DNA of 33,044 bases from Opitutia bacterium (GCA_014529615.1 JAABVD010000003.1:1-33044), one strand, 5' to 3'; positions 16,616-26,391 are shown, counted from the stretch's first letter. The notes: generated by a model from the letters alone, not told the origin. Made by a program: numbers and translations.

Positions 16616-19600
16616 ATGAGCAGTAATTATAAAAATCAAGGCCGTCTAATAGAAATACTGATTTTGTTCACACTGGTGGGCGCATTGGGACTGCTTGCCC
16701 AGGAAGGTGACGAGGAAACTTATGAGTTAAGTCCGTTTGTGGTGGAAAGTTCAGACCAAGAAGGATACACTGCGACGAGCACTTTGGCGGGAACGCGCAT
16801 CAAGACGGATTTGGCTGACCTTGGATCGGCCATCTCCGTGGTCACGCAGGAGTTCCTGGAAGACACCGGGGCAACCGGTCTTGGAACTCTGCTGTCTTAC
16901 ACGACAAACACGGAGGTAGGTGGCGACCAGGGTAATTTTTCAGACGCCCGGGACATTGCCAACAGCCGCTATTATCAAAAAGAAGAACGAACGGATCCTC
17001 AATTGAACACCCGCATACGTGGACTTGGCCGAGCTGATTTGACCCGCGGATTATTCCTGACGGATATCGGGTTTGATTCCTACAATACAGAACGTGTGAC
17101 TGTGAGTCGTGGCCCAAACTCACTCTTATTCGGCATCGGTAGTCCGGGAGGGGTGATCGATGCCAGCTTGAAACAAGCGGTGCACAATGCCAACTTTGGT
17201 GAAGTAAAAGTCAGGGTGGATAATTACGGCACATTCCGGTCGGAATTCGACGTGAATCGAACCCTAGTCGAGGATCGTCTGGCTATCCGGGTCGCTGCAT
17301 TGCGCAATGATGCACGTTACAAACAGGAAGAGGCCTGGACGCGGGACGAACGGATTTATGCCAACCTGGAACTGGTTCTTTTCAAAAATGAAAACAGCGA
17401 CTTCCTTGGCCCAACAAGGATTCGGGCAAATGGGGAAGTTGGAACCACTAGGGAATCTCCTATTGAAGTGATACCACCGACGGTGGCTTATAGCGGATGG
17501 TTTGAGCCAGTTCCATCATCCATCCAGCAATTTACCGGGATAGCCCCTCCAGCGAATGTCGTTCATCCCAATGAGGGAGGGACATGGGAATTCCAGGAAA
17601 CTTACAATCCCCTTCCTTTTTCCAGAAACGAAAGCCAAATCAACACCAACGTGCATCCGGCATATTTTCGCTTTATTGCTGCACATTTTAACGATCCCAA
17701 TGCGACAACTGCAGACGTTGGGACCGGAGACGGACTTCAGGGGTACCAGGGCGTTATTACATGGAGGACGAATCTGGATACACTGGACAGTACAGGTCTG
17801 GCCGGCACTCCCGGCGCAATCGCCGCCTTTGGACCCGATGCTCCGGGGGATACGCCGGTGAATCGGACTTCGGAGTTCCATGCCCAGAGTCCGTTCGGGG
17901 AACCGTTTGCCATCGGATTTGCTGCGCCGACCCTACGGAATAGGGACGTATTTGATTACCGTAATCATATCTACTCGGGCGGAATCGATAATCTCGAACG
18001 GAAATTCGACGCCTACAGTGTGACCTTGGAACAAGGTTTCTTCGACAACAAACTGGCCGTTGAGGCGACATTTGACAAACAGCATTATGAGACGACTCAG
18101 GACTTCTTCTTTCAGGGTGGACGCGACCAGAGTACATCCGGGACCTATGACATCAATGTCTCGATTGCCGAGTACTTGCAAAACGGTCAACCGAACCCAA
18201 ACCTGGGCCGGGCCTACTCGCGGGTGGCGATTCCCGAGATCGATTTCAAGGAGCTGGACCGGGAAACCGTCCGTTTAACCATGTTCGGCGAGCTTGATTT
18301 CTCGGAAAAGGAGAACTGGTTGCAACATCTGGGACGGCATCGTTTCACCGCCCTGTATAATGATCACACCTTTGACAGGCGTTCTTCCCAATGGGAACAC
18401 GCCTGGGTAAGCAATGATTTTAATGTTATTGATGCCGTCCAAGGCAATACGCTGACGGCTAATCGCCGGGGCTTTACTACCGTGGTATGGACCAGCGACT
18501 CCCTGTTGGGATTGTCCTCAATCAACGATGTTCGCCTGAACAAGGTTAACATACCCCATCCTCAACCGGGTGATTCTTATCAGGTACTTTACGCAGACAC
18601 CAGTTCCGCTAGCGCAGAGCGCACCTTGCGAACGGGAACGGTCACGAACGAGCGTTTTCTTGATGAAATGAATATTTCACAGACCCAAATCGAGGCCAAA
18701 GCATTTGCCTGGCAAAGTTACTTTTTGGATAATCACATTGTCGGGTTACTAGGTTATCGTGAGGACGATACCGTCAGCTTTAACCGCGCTATCGTTGGGG
18801 AAGTCGGATTTGAAGAACGGGATGAAGAGGGCCGTTGGAAGCCTGAATTTACAAGGCTATCGAATACCCCTGCCCTGGAAGAGTCCGGTGACACCCGGAC
18901 CTGGAGTGTTGTTGGACGTTATCCCGAAGCGTTATTGGGTGATCTCCCAGGAAACCTTGATTTGCAGGTACATTATGCCGAATCAGAAAACTTCAATCCA
19001 ATAGGATTCAGGAATGATGCATTGGGACGGCCCTTAGGGCAACCGACCGCAACCACCAAGGAATATGGTTTTTTGATCAAGACCATTGATAATAAACTCA
19101 ATTTTAAGGTAAATTGGTTCGAAACGAGCCTGAATGATCAAAATGCGCCCCCGAGGGTGAACACGCTTTCCTATGCCCTAAATCGAATCAATGATTACCG
19201 GGATGCCGAAATCAATCTTGAACTTCCCTTCTCCGATCAGTTTGAGACCATCAGTGGAGATCCGACCTCATTCCCGATTCAGGATTATGACACTTTCTAT
19301 TCTTCAATGCTTAATGCCATTCCGGCTGAACTGAGGGATATCTCCAACATCAGGCAAGTGGACGTAACTGGAGATGGTGTCTGGGATAGCATGGAAGCTG
19401 ACAGTGTTCAAAACCTGCGCTCAACCCAGGATCGGATCGCCAAGGGCGTCGAATTCGAAGTGGTCGCCAATCCAACCATCAACTGGCGCCTGATTCTGAA
19501 TGTCAGCCAACAGGAGACAATTAACAGCAATACGGCTTCCGTGATGGGACCCGTTGTGGAAGCATATACGGCCAATTTAAGAAGCAGCCGGTTGGGCGAG

Positions 19601-20098
19601 CTGAGAATGTCTGCCGGGGGTACGACCGTGTTGCGTCCGATCGAGGAACTCTGGTTATCCCAGAACGTTGCTGTACTTCGTGCCGCCACCGCATTGGATG
19701 ATACCGTCTCCAATGAACAACGCGAATGGCGTTTCAATGGCGTTACTTCCTATTCATTCACGGAAGGATGGCTGGATGGGTTGAACGTGGGCGGTTCTAT
19801 CCGCTGGGAGGACGAGGTGGCAACCGGTTATGTATTCGCACTTGATCCGGAAGCAGGAGTACCCATACCCCTGGTTGATCAGCCCCATATGAGTGATTCC
19901 CTCCTGCATGGTGACCTCTTTGCTTCCTACAGATGGAAGCTGACCGACAAAATCGACTGGAAAATCCAGTTAAACATCAGGAACGCCTTTGGGGATGACG
20001 ATGATATTCCGGTCAAGACAAATCCTGACGGGCAAGTAGCGGTGATCCGGATCCCGAATCCAAGAACGATTATGATCACCAACACCTTTTCCTTTTAA
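16616..20098 (+). CDS. TonB-dependent outer-membrane receptor 2
   Basis: This 1160-residue protein has a signal segment at residues about 10-29 (LIEILILFTLVGALGLLAQ). The Opitutae plug signature follows: YELSPFVVES, GYTATSTLAGTRIKTDLADLGS and VVTQEFLEDTGATG. A long barrel domain ends in the aromatic ITNTFSF. It shares the plug motif with the receptor at 3044 but differs in the barrel loops, which suggests a different ligand. GGAAA lies a short distance before the start. The sulfamidase-like sulfatase follows after 30 nt, so import and desulfation in module 2 are probably co-transcribed. The ligand is unknown. Confidence 0.93.
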   Translation: MSSNYKNQGRLIEILILFTLVGALGLLAQEGDEETYELSPFVVESSDQEGYTATSTLAGTRIKTDLADLGSAISVVTQEFLEDTGATGLGTLLSYTTNTEVGGDQGNFSDARDIANSRYYQKEERTDPQLNTRIRGLGRADLTRGLFLTDIGFDSYNTERVTVSRGPNSLLFGIGSPGGVIDASLKQAVHNANFGEVKVRVDNYGTFRSEFDVNRTLVEDRLAIRVAALRNDARYKQEEAWTRDERIYANLELVLFKNENSDFLGPTRIRANGEVGTTRESPIEVIPPTVAYSGWFEPVPSSIQQFTGIAPPANVVHPNEGGTWEFQETYNPLPFSRNESQINTNVHPAYFRFIAAHFNDPNATTADVGTGDGLQGYQGVITWRTNLDTLDSTGLAGTPGAIAAFGPDAPGDTPVNRTSEFHAQSPFGEPFAIGFAAPTLRNRDVFDYRNHIYSGGIDNLERKFDAYSVTLEQGFFDNKLAVEATFDKQHYETTQDFFFQGGRDQSTSGTYDINVSIAEYLQNGQPNPNLGRAYSRVAIPEIDFKELDRETVRLTMFGELDFSEKENWLQHLGRHRFTALYNDHTFDRRSSQWEHAWVSNDFNVIDAVQGNTLTANRRGFTTVVWTSDSLLGLSSINDVRLNKVNIPHPQPGDSYQVLYADTSSASAERTLRTGTVTNERFLDEMNISQTQIEAKAFAWQSYFLDNHIVGLLGYREDDTVSFNRAIVGEVGFEERDEEGRWKPEFTRLSNTPALEESGDTRTWSVVGRYPEALLGDLPGNLDLQVHYAESENFNPIGFRNDALGRPLGQPTATTKEYGFLIKTIDNKLNFKVNWFETSLNDQNAPPRVNTLSYALNRINDYRDAEINLELPFSDQFETISGDPTSFPIQDYDTFYSSMLNAIPAELRDISNIRQVDVTGDGVWDSMEADSVQNLRSTQDRIAKGVEFEVVANPTINWRLILNVSQQETINSNTASVMGPVVEAYTANLRSSRLGELRMSAGGTTVLRPIEELWLSQNVAVLRAATALDDTVSNEQREWRFNGVTSYSFTEGWLDGLNVGGSIRWEDEVATGYVFALDPEAGVPIPLVDQPHMSDSLLHGDLFASYRWKLTDKIDWKIQLNIRNAFGDDDDIPVKTNPDGQVAVIRIPNPRTIMITNTFSF

Positions 20099-20128
20099 AA
20101 GGGCAAATTCGTAACCGTAAGCAATCGA

Positions 20129-21595
20129 ATGAAGATTTTCCATTATGCACTTGTCGGAATCTTACTGGCTGCTGCCTCGGCAAACGGCGAAAACAATTCA
20201 ACCAACATTCTCCTGATCACCTCCGAGGATAACGGTCCGGAATTGAGTTGTTATGGTGAGCCCTACGTGAAGACCCCACACCTGGATAGATTGGCCCGGA
20301 ACGGAGTGCGATTCAATCGGGCCTTTGTAACCCAACCAGGATGCAGCCAGTCCCGATCCTCTATCCTCACGGGCTTGTATCCACATCAGAATGGCCAGAT
20401 CGGGCTGGCAACATGGGGGTTCCGGATGTATCGGGACGAGACCCCGAACATGATTCGCAGTTTAAAGGAGGTCGGCTATCGCACCGGGATTATCGGTAAG
20501 CTGCACATCAATCCGGCTTCCGCTTTCCCCTTTGATTTCAAGGAAATCCCGGCAGCCAATTTCGCTCGAAATAAACTCACCGGGTATGAGAAACGCGCTG
20601 GTGAATTTATCCGGGCATCAAAGGAACCGTTTTTTCTGATGGTAAACTATCCGGATGCGCACCGCCCATTCATTCCTCAGGTGGACAACATGCCAGAAAA
20701 TCCTTTGACCGTAGACGATGTCAAGCCCCTGGCCTATTTGGGAGGGGATCATCCAGAGCTGCGAAAGCAGACGGCCGATTACTATAGCTGTATGGAGCGT
20801 CTGGATACGCTGATCGGCAAGCTTCTTGATACCCTGAAAGAGAGCGGCAGGGCGGAAAATACGCTGGTTATCTATCTCGGTGACCACGGAGCGGACTTGC
20901 TCCGAGGCAAAAGGACACCCTACGAGGGGGGGCTTCGTGTGCCCTTGATTGTGTCATGGCCGGGCAAGGCAAAAGCGGGACAGGTCAGGCAGGAACTTGT
21001 TTCCATGGTAGATCTGTTTCCGACCGCTTTGGAGGTCTCGGGCGGCAAAGCCCCAAGTTCCCTGCCAGGCAGGTCGCTACTTCCGCTGCTAAAAGGGGAA
21101 ACACCCGACTGGCGTGAATACCTGTTTGCGGAATGGCACCTGCATTCCCCACTGAACTTTTACCCGCAACGCACGGTTCGCAACGACCGCTATAAGCTCA
21201 TCCATAACCTGATGCCTGGCACAGAGAATCCTGGTTATGATTGGACCATGGATGCATTTTTCCCGGAACTTGCCGACAGTATAATCGAAGGAGACGGGGC
21301 TGTTTCAGCCGCATACAAACGAATGAAACGCCCGCCGGAATTCGAGTTGTATGATTTGAGGCGCGATCCCTATGAGTTCAATGACCTCTCCGATGATAAG
21401 GACCATCGGCAAATTCTCAACAAGTTGAAGCGGGAACTCACCTTGTGGCAGAAGAGGACGAACGACCCGTTGCGTCATCCCGAACTCTTGGGGAAATTGA
21501 AAGCGGAGATCGAAGCCACTTTCGCGAACGGAGAACCCGAGAAGAGAGCGGACAGGACCTGGCATTATCCGGATTATCTTTCCACGGCTCCCTGA
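20129..21595 (+). CDS. Secreted sulfatase, sulfamidase (SGSH)-like, with atypical C-S-Q-S-R motif
   Basis: This 488-residue protein has a signal peptide (cleavage near residue 20). The opening NILLITSEDNGPELSCYG and the stretch ILTGLYPHQNGQIGL resemble N-sulfoglucosamine sulfohydrolases (human SGSH has LLTGLPQHQNGMYGL). YLGDHGADLLRGK and PYEGGLRVPLIVSWPG supply later active-site residues. The maturation motif is C72-S-Q-S-R76. Sulfatases usually have Pro or Ala at the middle position, so Gln is unusual and the efficiency of formylglycine formation is uncertain. The gene is 30 nt after TonB receptor 2 and 57 nt before a family B propeller. A 20-codon remnant of a second copy lies at 22986-23048. 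Sulfamidase activity would point to an N-sulfated amino sugar, but this is only a family-level guess. Confidence 0.85.
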   Translation: MKIFHYALVGILLAAASANGENNSTNILLITSEDNGPELSCYGEPYVKTPHLDRLARNGVRFNRAFVTQPGCSQSRSSILTGLYPHQNGQIGLATWGFRMYRDETPNMIRSLKEVGYRTGIIGKLHINPASAFPFDFKEIPAANFARNKLTGYEKRAGEFIRASKEPFFLMVNYPDAHRPFIPQVDNMPENPLTVDDVKPLAYLGGDHPELRKQTADYYSCMERLDTLIGKLLDTLKESGRAENTLVIYLGDHGADLLRGKRTPYEGGLRVPLIVSWPGKAKAGQVRQELVSMVDLFPTALEVSGGKAPSSLPGRSLLPLLKGETPDWREYLFAEWHLHSPLNFYPQRTVRNDRYKLIHNLMPGTENPGYDWTMDAFFPELADSIIEGDGAVSAAYKRMKRPPEFELYDLRRDPYEFNDLSDDKDHRQILNKLKRELTLWQKRTNDPLRHPELLGKLKAEIEATFANGEPEKRADRTWHYPDYLSTAP

Positions 21596-21652
21596 CAGAT
21601 TCGCCAACAGGGCGAAACGAAGCACCTTAAATTCAATACAAACAACCCAATA

Positions 21653-22960
21653 ATGAACCTCCTTACTAAATTAATTTCAGCCCTTCTGCCAATCTGCTCG
21701 TTGACCACAGGTATGACAGTTGCAGCGTCGCAACCAACCAAGATGCCGGTCGTCGAATGGACCGCTGGCGACACACCTGATTTTCGCTATCTGTTTCTGG
21801 ATAATGTAAAAATCACCCAATTGCTCTACGCCACTCCGGAGACCGGAACCTTCAATCTCCATGGTTTCCTTTATCACTACCAAGGCGTCCTATTCGCGTC
21901 CTGGGATAACCAGGCTCGGGATGAAAATACCTCCGGCCAGAATGGTGTCTTTCGTCTTTCGACCGACGAAGGAAAGACTTGGTCGGAGCAGAAGCTACTC
22001 TTCCCTTCGCTTGCCGACAAGGTCCCCGCCTCAGTAGCGAAAGTACCCAAACCGTTTCAAACCTCCCAAGGATTTGCCGAAATCGACGGTAGGCTTTACG
22101 CGGTAACCTGTGTCGACAGGGCTTTGAGAAAAAAGGTCTATCGTTTCAATGAAGTCTCACGGACCCGGATCGGATTCCTGGCCCGCGAGGTGCGTGCAGA
22201 CGGATCGCTTGGTGAAGTCTTCTGGTTGTCCGACACGGCCCCCGAACCGGAACTCGGTTACCCGACTCTTCCGGTCGGCGACCGCTCGCTTGTCGCCAAG
22301 TTCAAAGCCTATTACAGGGAGCCAGCCAACTTGCCCCAACTCCTCTTCCGACCGAGACAGTGGCCGGACTCGGATGATGAACACCGTATGACCGAGCCCA
22401 CCCAGCCTTGGCGCCTCGACAACGGGGCCTGGGTACGGCTCTACCGGAATCAGGGGACCATCCACGGGACCACCCGCGCCGAAATCGAAGCCTCCAGGCC
22501 CCGGCGGCACTACGCCTCGTTCTCCTTCGATGACGGGAAAACGTGGAGCGCGCCCACGCGTACCAATTTTCCCGATACCGGCGCACGGGCCAATTCAGGG
22601 CGATTGCCGGACGGCCAATACTACGTGATCAACAACCCCCTTCCCATGTCGGCCAGGCAGGGAGGCCGTACCATGCTTGCCATATCCTTATCTCGCGATG
22701 GTCTGAATTTCGATCGCATGGCAGTTATCAGATTCATCGCACCGCAACAGCGCTATGAAGGCATAGCAAAGGGAGCCAATGGATTCCAGTACCCACATTC
22801 GGTTGTTGTCGGGGAAAACCTTTGTGTGATTTATTCCGTGAACAAGGAAGACATGGAAGTGGCCCGAATTCCGCTGGCGGGACTCTCTTCGCTTGATCGA
22901 TCATCGCAAAGACCCGTCGCCCCTGAACACGACTACCATCGCCCGGGATCCCTCCCTTGA
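21653..22960 (+). CDS. Secreted beta-propeller (sialidase-superfamily), family B copy 1
   Basis: This 435-residue protein has an N-terminal signal (about residues 1-25). Asp-box-like motifs are STDEGKTW, SFDDGKTW and SRDGLNFDRM. Conserved blocks include HGFLYHYQGVLFASWDNQARDE in segments, YRFNEVSRTRIGFLARE, RPRRHYASF, PLPMSARQGGR and YPHSVVV...YSVNKEDMEVARIPL. The last block is typical of the end of sialidase-fold proteins. It is strongly similar to the proteins at 27914-29218 and 23071-23949, and different from family A. I cannot assign a substrate; the fold serves exo-sialidases, other glycosidases and some polysaccharide lyases. It lies 57 nt after the sulfamidase-like sulfatase. Secretion and context indicate action on the glycan or its oligosaccharides in the periplasm or outside. 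Confidence 0.82.
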   Translation: MNLLTKLISALLPICSLTTGMTVAASQPTKMPVVEWTAGDTPDFRYLFLDNVKITQLLYATPETGTFNLHGFLYHYQGVLFASWDNQARDENTSGQNGVFRLSTDEGKTWSEQKLLFPSLADKVPASVAKVPKPFQTSQGFAEIDGRLYAVTCVDRALRKKVYRFNEVSRTRIGFLAREVRADGSLGEVFWLSDTAPEPELGYPTLPVGDRSLVAKFKAYYREPANLPQLLFRPRQWPDSDDEHRMTEPTQPWRLDNGAWVRLYRNQGTIHGTTRAEIEASRPRRHYASFSFDDGKTWSAPTRTNFPDTGARANSGRLPDGQYYVINNPLPMSARQGGRTMLAISLSRDGLNFDRMAVIRFIAPQQRYEGIAKGANGFQYPHSVVVGENLCVIYSVNKEDMEVARIPLAGLSSLDRSSQRPVAPEHDYHRPGSLP

Positions 22961-22989
22961 GTTTTCGCAAATAGTGTAGGCGCGAAAAC
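22961..22989. repeat. Inverted repeat after family B copy 1
   Basis: GTTTTCGC (22961-22968) begins directly after the stop codon and pairs perfectly with GCGAAAAC (22982-22989) across a 13-nt loop. There is no T-run after it. It may form an mRNA-protecting stem-loop at the end of the gene; the right arm overlaps the sulfatase remnant. Confidence 0.4.
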
Positions 22990-23048
22990 CCGAGAAGAAG
23001 CCGAACAAAACGTGGAATTACCCGGAATATCTTTTCACAGCTCCTTGA
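22986..23048 (+). pseudogene. 3' remnant of a duplicated sulfamidase-like sulfatase
   Basis: The frame reads KPEKKPNKTWNYPEYLFTAP followed by TGA (23046-23048). The last 20 residues of the sulfatase at 20129-21595 are EPEKRADRTWHYPDYLSTAP followed by TGA. The match and its position before a family B propeller show that a sulfatase-propeller pair was duplicated and the second sulfatase then almost wholly deleted. Confidence 0.88.
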
Positions 23049-23070
23049 GAAACACCTGAGCAAAGCCGGA

Positions 23071-23949
23071 ATGAAAATACAACAAATTACCAAAAGGACC
23101 CAGACCAAGCACTTTATTGCTAAACTCATCCTTGCCGTCCTTCTTATATTCCCTTCGACATCACAGGCAAACACTTCGACTGCCCGATCGACCGAGATGC
23201 CGATCGTCGAATGGACGGTTCGAGACGTTCCAGACTTTCGCTGGCATTTCCTTGAAAATGTGAAGACAAGAAAACTATGGCATGCGACTCCGGAGAAGGG
23301 AACTTTCAGTCACCACGGTTTCCTTGCTTATCACCGGGGAGTCTTGTTCGCGTGCTGGGACAGCCAGGCACGCGATGAAAACGTCTCCGGTCAACATGGC
23401 GTATTCACCTATTCGAACAATAAGGGGGAAACATGGGCGGATCCAAGACCGTTGTTCCCACCACTTGCCGACAAGGTTCCCATGTCTGAGACCAAAGAAC
23501 CGAAACCATTTCAAACCTCGCAAGGCTTTACCAAGATCGATGGTCGACTTTACGCACTTGCCATCGTTGACGAGGAATTGAAAAATGCCGGGCGATTGCC
23601 GGACGGCCAGGTCTATGTGATCAACAACCCCCTTCCGATGTCGTCCAGGCAGGGAGGCCGTTCGATGCTTGCCATCTCGTTATCCCGGGATGGTCTTAAT
23701 TTCGATCGGATGGCCGTCATCAAATTCATTGCACCACCGCAACGACATATGGGGAAAGCTTAGGGAATTGGATACCAGTAGCCGCATTCAATCCTCATTG
23801 GGGATTACCTTTGGGTGATCTATTCGGTGAACAAGGAAGACATGGAAGTGGCCCGAATTCCCCTGTTGGAGCTCTATTCCCTTGATAGATCCTCCCTCAG
23901 GTCCGTTGACCCTGAACCCGGTTATTTTTACCCTGCATCCATATCTTGA
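23071..23949 (+). pseudogene. Decayed family B propeller, copy 2
   Basis: It starts with an intact signal-like region and matches copies 1 and 3 to DGRLYALAIVDEELK. It then jumps to NAGRLPDGQVYVINN, an in-frame loss of about 154 codons relative to copy 3 (its residues 160-313). Two later nonsense codons follow: TAG at 23761-23763 (an AAG Lys in copy 3) and TAG at 23779-23781 (a TAT Tyr). The frame nevertheless continues recognisably through LWVIYSVNKEDMEVARIPL to TGA at 23947-23949. A 230-residue product could still be translated from 23071 to the first TAG, but it lacks the central blades, so it is very unlikely to fold as an enzyme. Confidence 0.9.
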
Positions 23950-24047
23950 GCTGTAATTAGGCGATTAATCATGAAAACAGTTTTTGAGATTTCAAATGAC
24001 CAGAAAATCCCTTTGACGACATCAATGGGGAAAATGGGGGATTAAAT

Positions 24048-25556
24048 ATGACCCTTATTGACTGGATTCTTGTCTTTACGTACGCGACTTCGACGATCGC
24101 GGTTGGCTGGTATTTTGGCAGAAAACAGAAAGACACAAAAGAGTATTTCATTGGATCGGGTAGCATGAATCCGGTTCTGATTGGCGTCTCTTTGTTCGCC
24201 ACGCTTCTGAGTACGATCAGCTATTTGGCGATTCCAGGAGAAGTGCTGGGAAAGGGCCCCGCCTATATGGCCGTCTACCTTTCCTATCCGTTCATATTCC
24301 TCACCCTGGCATTTGTGATTCTTCCGGTCTACATGAAGAATCGTGTCACAAGCGCCTACGAGTTGCTGGAACAACGCCTTGGACTGAGTGTTCGCATGCT
24401 GGGCGCGGCGATGTTTCTCACATTGAGATTGGTCTGGATGTCCTTGTTGATTTACATGACCGCCAAGGCCATTGCCATCATGATCGGTGCAGGAGATGAA
24501 ACGATTCCCTGGATCGTTATAGTAACCGCGATCTTTGCCATAACCTATACCTCTGTCGGAGGGCTTCGAGCCGTCGTCATTACCGACCTGATGCAATCCC
24601 TTCTTTTGTACGGCGGGGCATTAATCGTCATCGGAACGGTTACCTGGAAGCTGGGCGGCTTCGCCTGGTTTCCAACTGAATGGCAATCGGATGTCTGGGA
24701 CAAGCAACCATTGTTCAGTATTGATCCTTCAACGAGAGTAACCGTCGCAGGCTCCATGCTGTGGATTTTTCTGTTTCTCGTATGCACTTCCATGGGTGAT
24801 CAGGTTTCCGTCCAGCGTTTCATGTCGACAAAGGATGTCAGAGCTGCCCGTAAAGCCATCGCCATGCAATTGACTACAGCCTTCATTGTTGGATCGACAC
24901 TGGGTGTGGTCGGCTTGGCGCTCCTTGGATTCTTCCAGGTAATTCCAGATTTGTTGCCGGCAGATGGATCCATAAAATCTCAAGCCGATCAGCTATTTCC
25001 GCATTTCATCGCGGCCCAACTGCCACCGGTGGTAACGGGACTGGTGGTCTCTGGCCTTTTTGCAGCGGCTATGTCCAGCATCGACTCGGGTGTAAATTCG
25101 ATCACGGCTGTCGTGATGACCGACTTCCTCGACCGGTTTGGGCGGAAACCTCAGTCGGGAAAACAGCATCTGCGTGTGGCGCGCAGCCTGGCAATTGGAA
25201 TCGGTGTCATCGTTGTCTTAGTCAGTACGCTGATGAAGTATGTGCCGGGCAATTTCCTGGCAGTCACGAACAAGACGACCAATCTGCTCACCGGCCCCAT
25301 CGCACTGCTGTTTATTTTTGCACTCTTCGTGCCCTTCGCCAACGCGCCGGGCGTTTGGATCGCAGTCCTAGCCAGCATCGCAACCGCCGCACTTGCTGCT
25401 TTCTCCGGAGTCATATTTGGACCGGATCCGGTTACAGGTCTGGATCCGATCAGCTTTCAGTTGATTCTGCCCTCCGGCCTGATTGTGGGCCTGCTGGTCG
25501 GCATTGTAGCCTGCAAACTGTTTTCCTGGACTAAAAAAAGCCAAAAGTTTCATTAA
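24048..25556 (+). CDS. SSS-family sodium/solute symporter 2
   Basis: This 502-residue membrane protein has about 13 helices. It starts LIDWILVFTYATSTIAVGWYFGRK with YFIGSGSMNP. SLFATLLSTISYLAIPGE is the first core helix, then NRVTSAYELLEQRLGLSVRM, SVGGLRAVVITDLMQS and AAAMSSIDSGVNSITAVVMTDF as the late sodium-site segment. It is a clear paralogue of the symporter at 9949-11430, with matching motifs throughout, and probably imports a related but distinct monomer. It lies 98 nt after the decayed propeller and 58 nt before the HpaI-type aldolase. This suggests that its solute is converted to the aldolase substrate. The solute is unknown. Confidence 0.92.
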   Translation: MTLIDWILVFTYATSTIAVGWYFGRKQKDTKEYFIGSGSMNPVLIGVSLFATLLSTISYLAIPGEVLGKGPAYMAVYLSYPFIFLTLAFVILPVYMKNRVTSAYELLEQRLGLSVRMLGAAMFLTLRLVWMSLLIYMTAKAIAIMIGAGDETIPWIVIVTAIFAITYTSVGGLRAVVITDLMQSLLLYGGALIVIGTVTWKLGGFAWFPTEWQSDVWDKQPLFSIDPSTRVTVAGSMLWIFLFLVCTSMGDQVSVQRFMSTKDVRAARKAIAMQLTTAFIVGSTLGVVGLALLGFFQVIPDLLPADGSIKSQADQLFPHFIAAQLPPVVTGLVVSGLFAAAMSSIDSGVNSITAVVMTDFLDRFGRKPQSGKQHLRVARSLAIGIGVIVVLVSTLMKYVPGNFLAVTNKTTNLLTGPIALLFIFALFVPFANAPGVWIAVLASIATAALAAFSGVIFGPDPVTGLDPISFQLILPSGLIVGLLVGIVACKLFSWTKKSQKFH

Positions 25557-25614
25557 GCGGTCCAGGTATGTCATCAACTTTCACTCATCAACAAATCACG
25601 CAGAAAAAACTAAT

Positions 25615-26376
25615 ATGAGAAAAAGCAAAGCTCTCGCCCGCATGCGCAAGGGTGAAATCATTCGCACGTGTGTGCTTGGACACTTCATACCCGCATTCGT
25701 CTGCCATGCAGCTCGAGCGGGTTACGATTGTATCTGGCTGGATCTGGAACATAGGCTTTTCTCACCTCGCGAGGTCCAGGCGCTCCTGGCGTTCTCGCAT
25801 CTTAATGATATCGACATCATGCTCCGACCCCCGACGCTAGAAAAGATTGGGTTGTATCGATACCTAGAGGACGGCGCCGCCGGATTGCTCGTTCCACAAG
25901 TGTCCACCGCCGAAATGGCGAAGAAGCTTGTCGACGCTATCAAGTTTCCCCCCTTAGGTGAGCGGGGAATTGACAACAGCGGATTGGACGCCGACTTCCA
26001 ATATCACGATCCGGATGAATTTGCGGCATGGGCGAATCGGGAAACATTCCTTTGCGTGCAGATCGAGACACCACTTGCCGTTCGCAATGTGGAGTCCATT
26101 GCCGCGGTCGAAGGAGTGGACATGATCTTCGTGGGACCCGCAGACTTGGGACTGCGTTTACGGCAGAGTGGCGAAATGACACTTGAGCAAGCCTGGGAAA
26201 CCGTGGCTGCCGCCTGCCAGAAGCACGGAGTCGCTTTCGGAGGCCCCACTCTATTGCCGGAGGATTTAAAACGCCGTGCACAACAGGGAGCGCAATTGCT
26301 GGTAGCCAGCGCAGAATTCAAAAGTTGGTCGAATGGATTGAAGGAGGATATCCGGAAGTTCGATGAAGCGACCTAA
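25615..26376 (+). CDS. HpcH/HpaI-family class II aldolase (2-keto-3-deoxy acid type)
   Basis: This 253-residue (beta/alpha)8 aldolase has its catalytic pair at H46 (WLDLEH) and R71 (IMLRPP). Its metal ligands are E151 (VQIET) and D177 (VGPADLG). These align to H45, R70, E149 and D175 of E. coli HpaI. FPPLGERG is the substrate loop. The family splits 2-keto-3-deoxy acids into pyruvate and an aldehyde, for example 2-keto-3-deoxy-L-rhamnonate to pyruvate and L-lactaldehyde, or ketodeoxyglucarate to pyruvate and tartronate semialdehyde. The aldehyde dehydrogenase starts 24 nt downstream, which fits disposal of the aldehyde. The exact substrate cannot be read by eye. Confidence 0.9.
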   Translation: MRKSKALARMRKGEIIRTCVLGHFIPAFVCHAARAGYDCIWLDLEHRLFSPREVQALLAFSHLNDIDIMLRPPTLEKIGLYRYLEDGAAGLLVPQVSTAEMAKKLVDAIKFPPLGERGIDNSGLDADFQYHDPDEFAAWANRETFLCVQIETPLAVRNVESIAAVEGVDMIFVGPADLGLRLRQSGEMTLEQAWETVAAACQKHGVAFGGPTLLPEDLKRRAQQGAQLLVASAEFKSWSNGLKEDIRKFDEAT

Positions 26377-26385
26377 AAACATAAA

Positions 26386-26391
26386 AGGAGG
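26386..26391 (+). promoter_or_regulatory. Strong ribosome-binding site of the aldehyde dehydrogenase gene
   Basis: AGGAGG is a full Shine-Dalgarno match 9 nt before the ATG at 26401. Most other genes here have weak sites, so this enzyme may be made at a relatively high level. Confidence 0.75.

Noticed and set aside
1332-23949. In-frame TAG/TAA codons in three long frames as possible stop-codon recoding
   Set aside because: TAG, TAA and TGA all end intact neighbouring genes (for example TAG ends genes at 7500, 8770 and 9891). The broken copies also carry a frameshift and a deletion, so decay is the simpler explanation.
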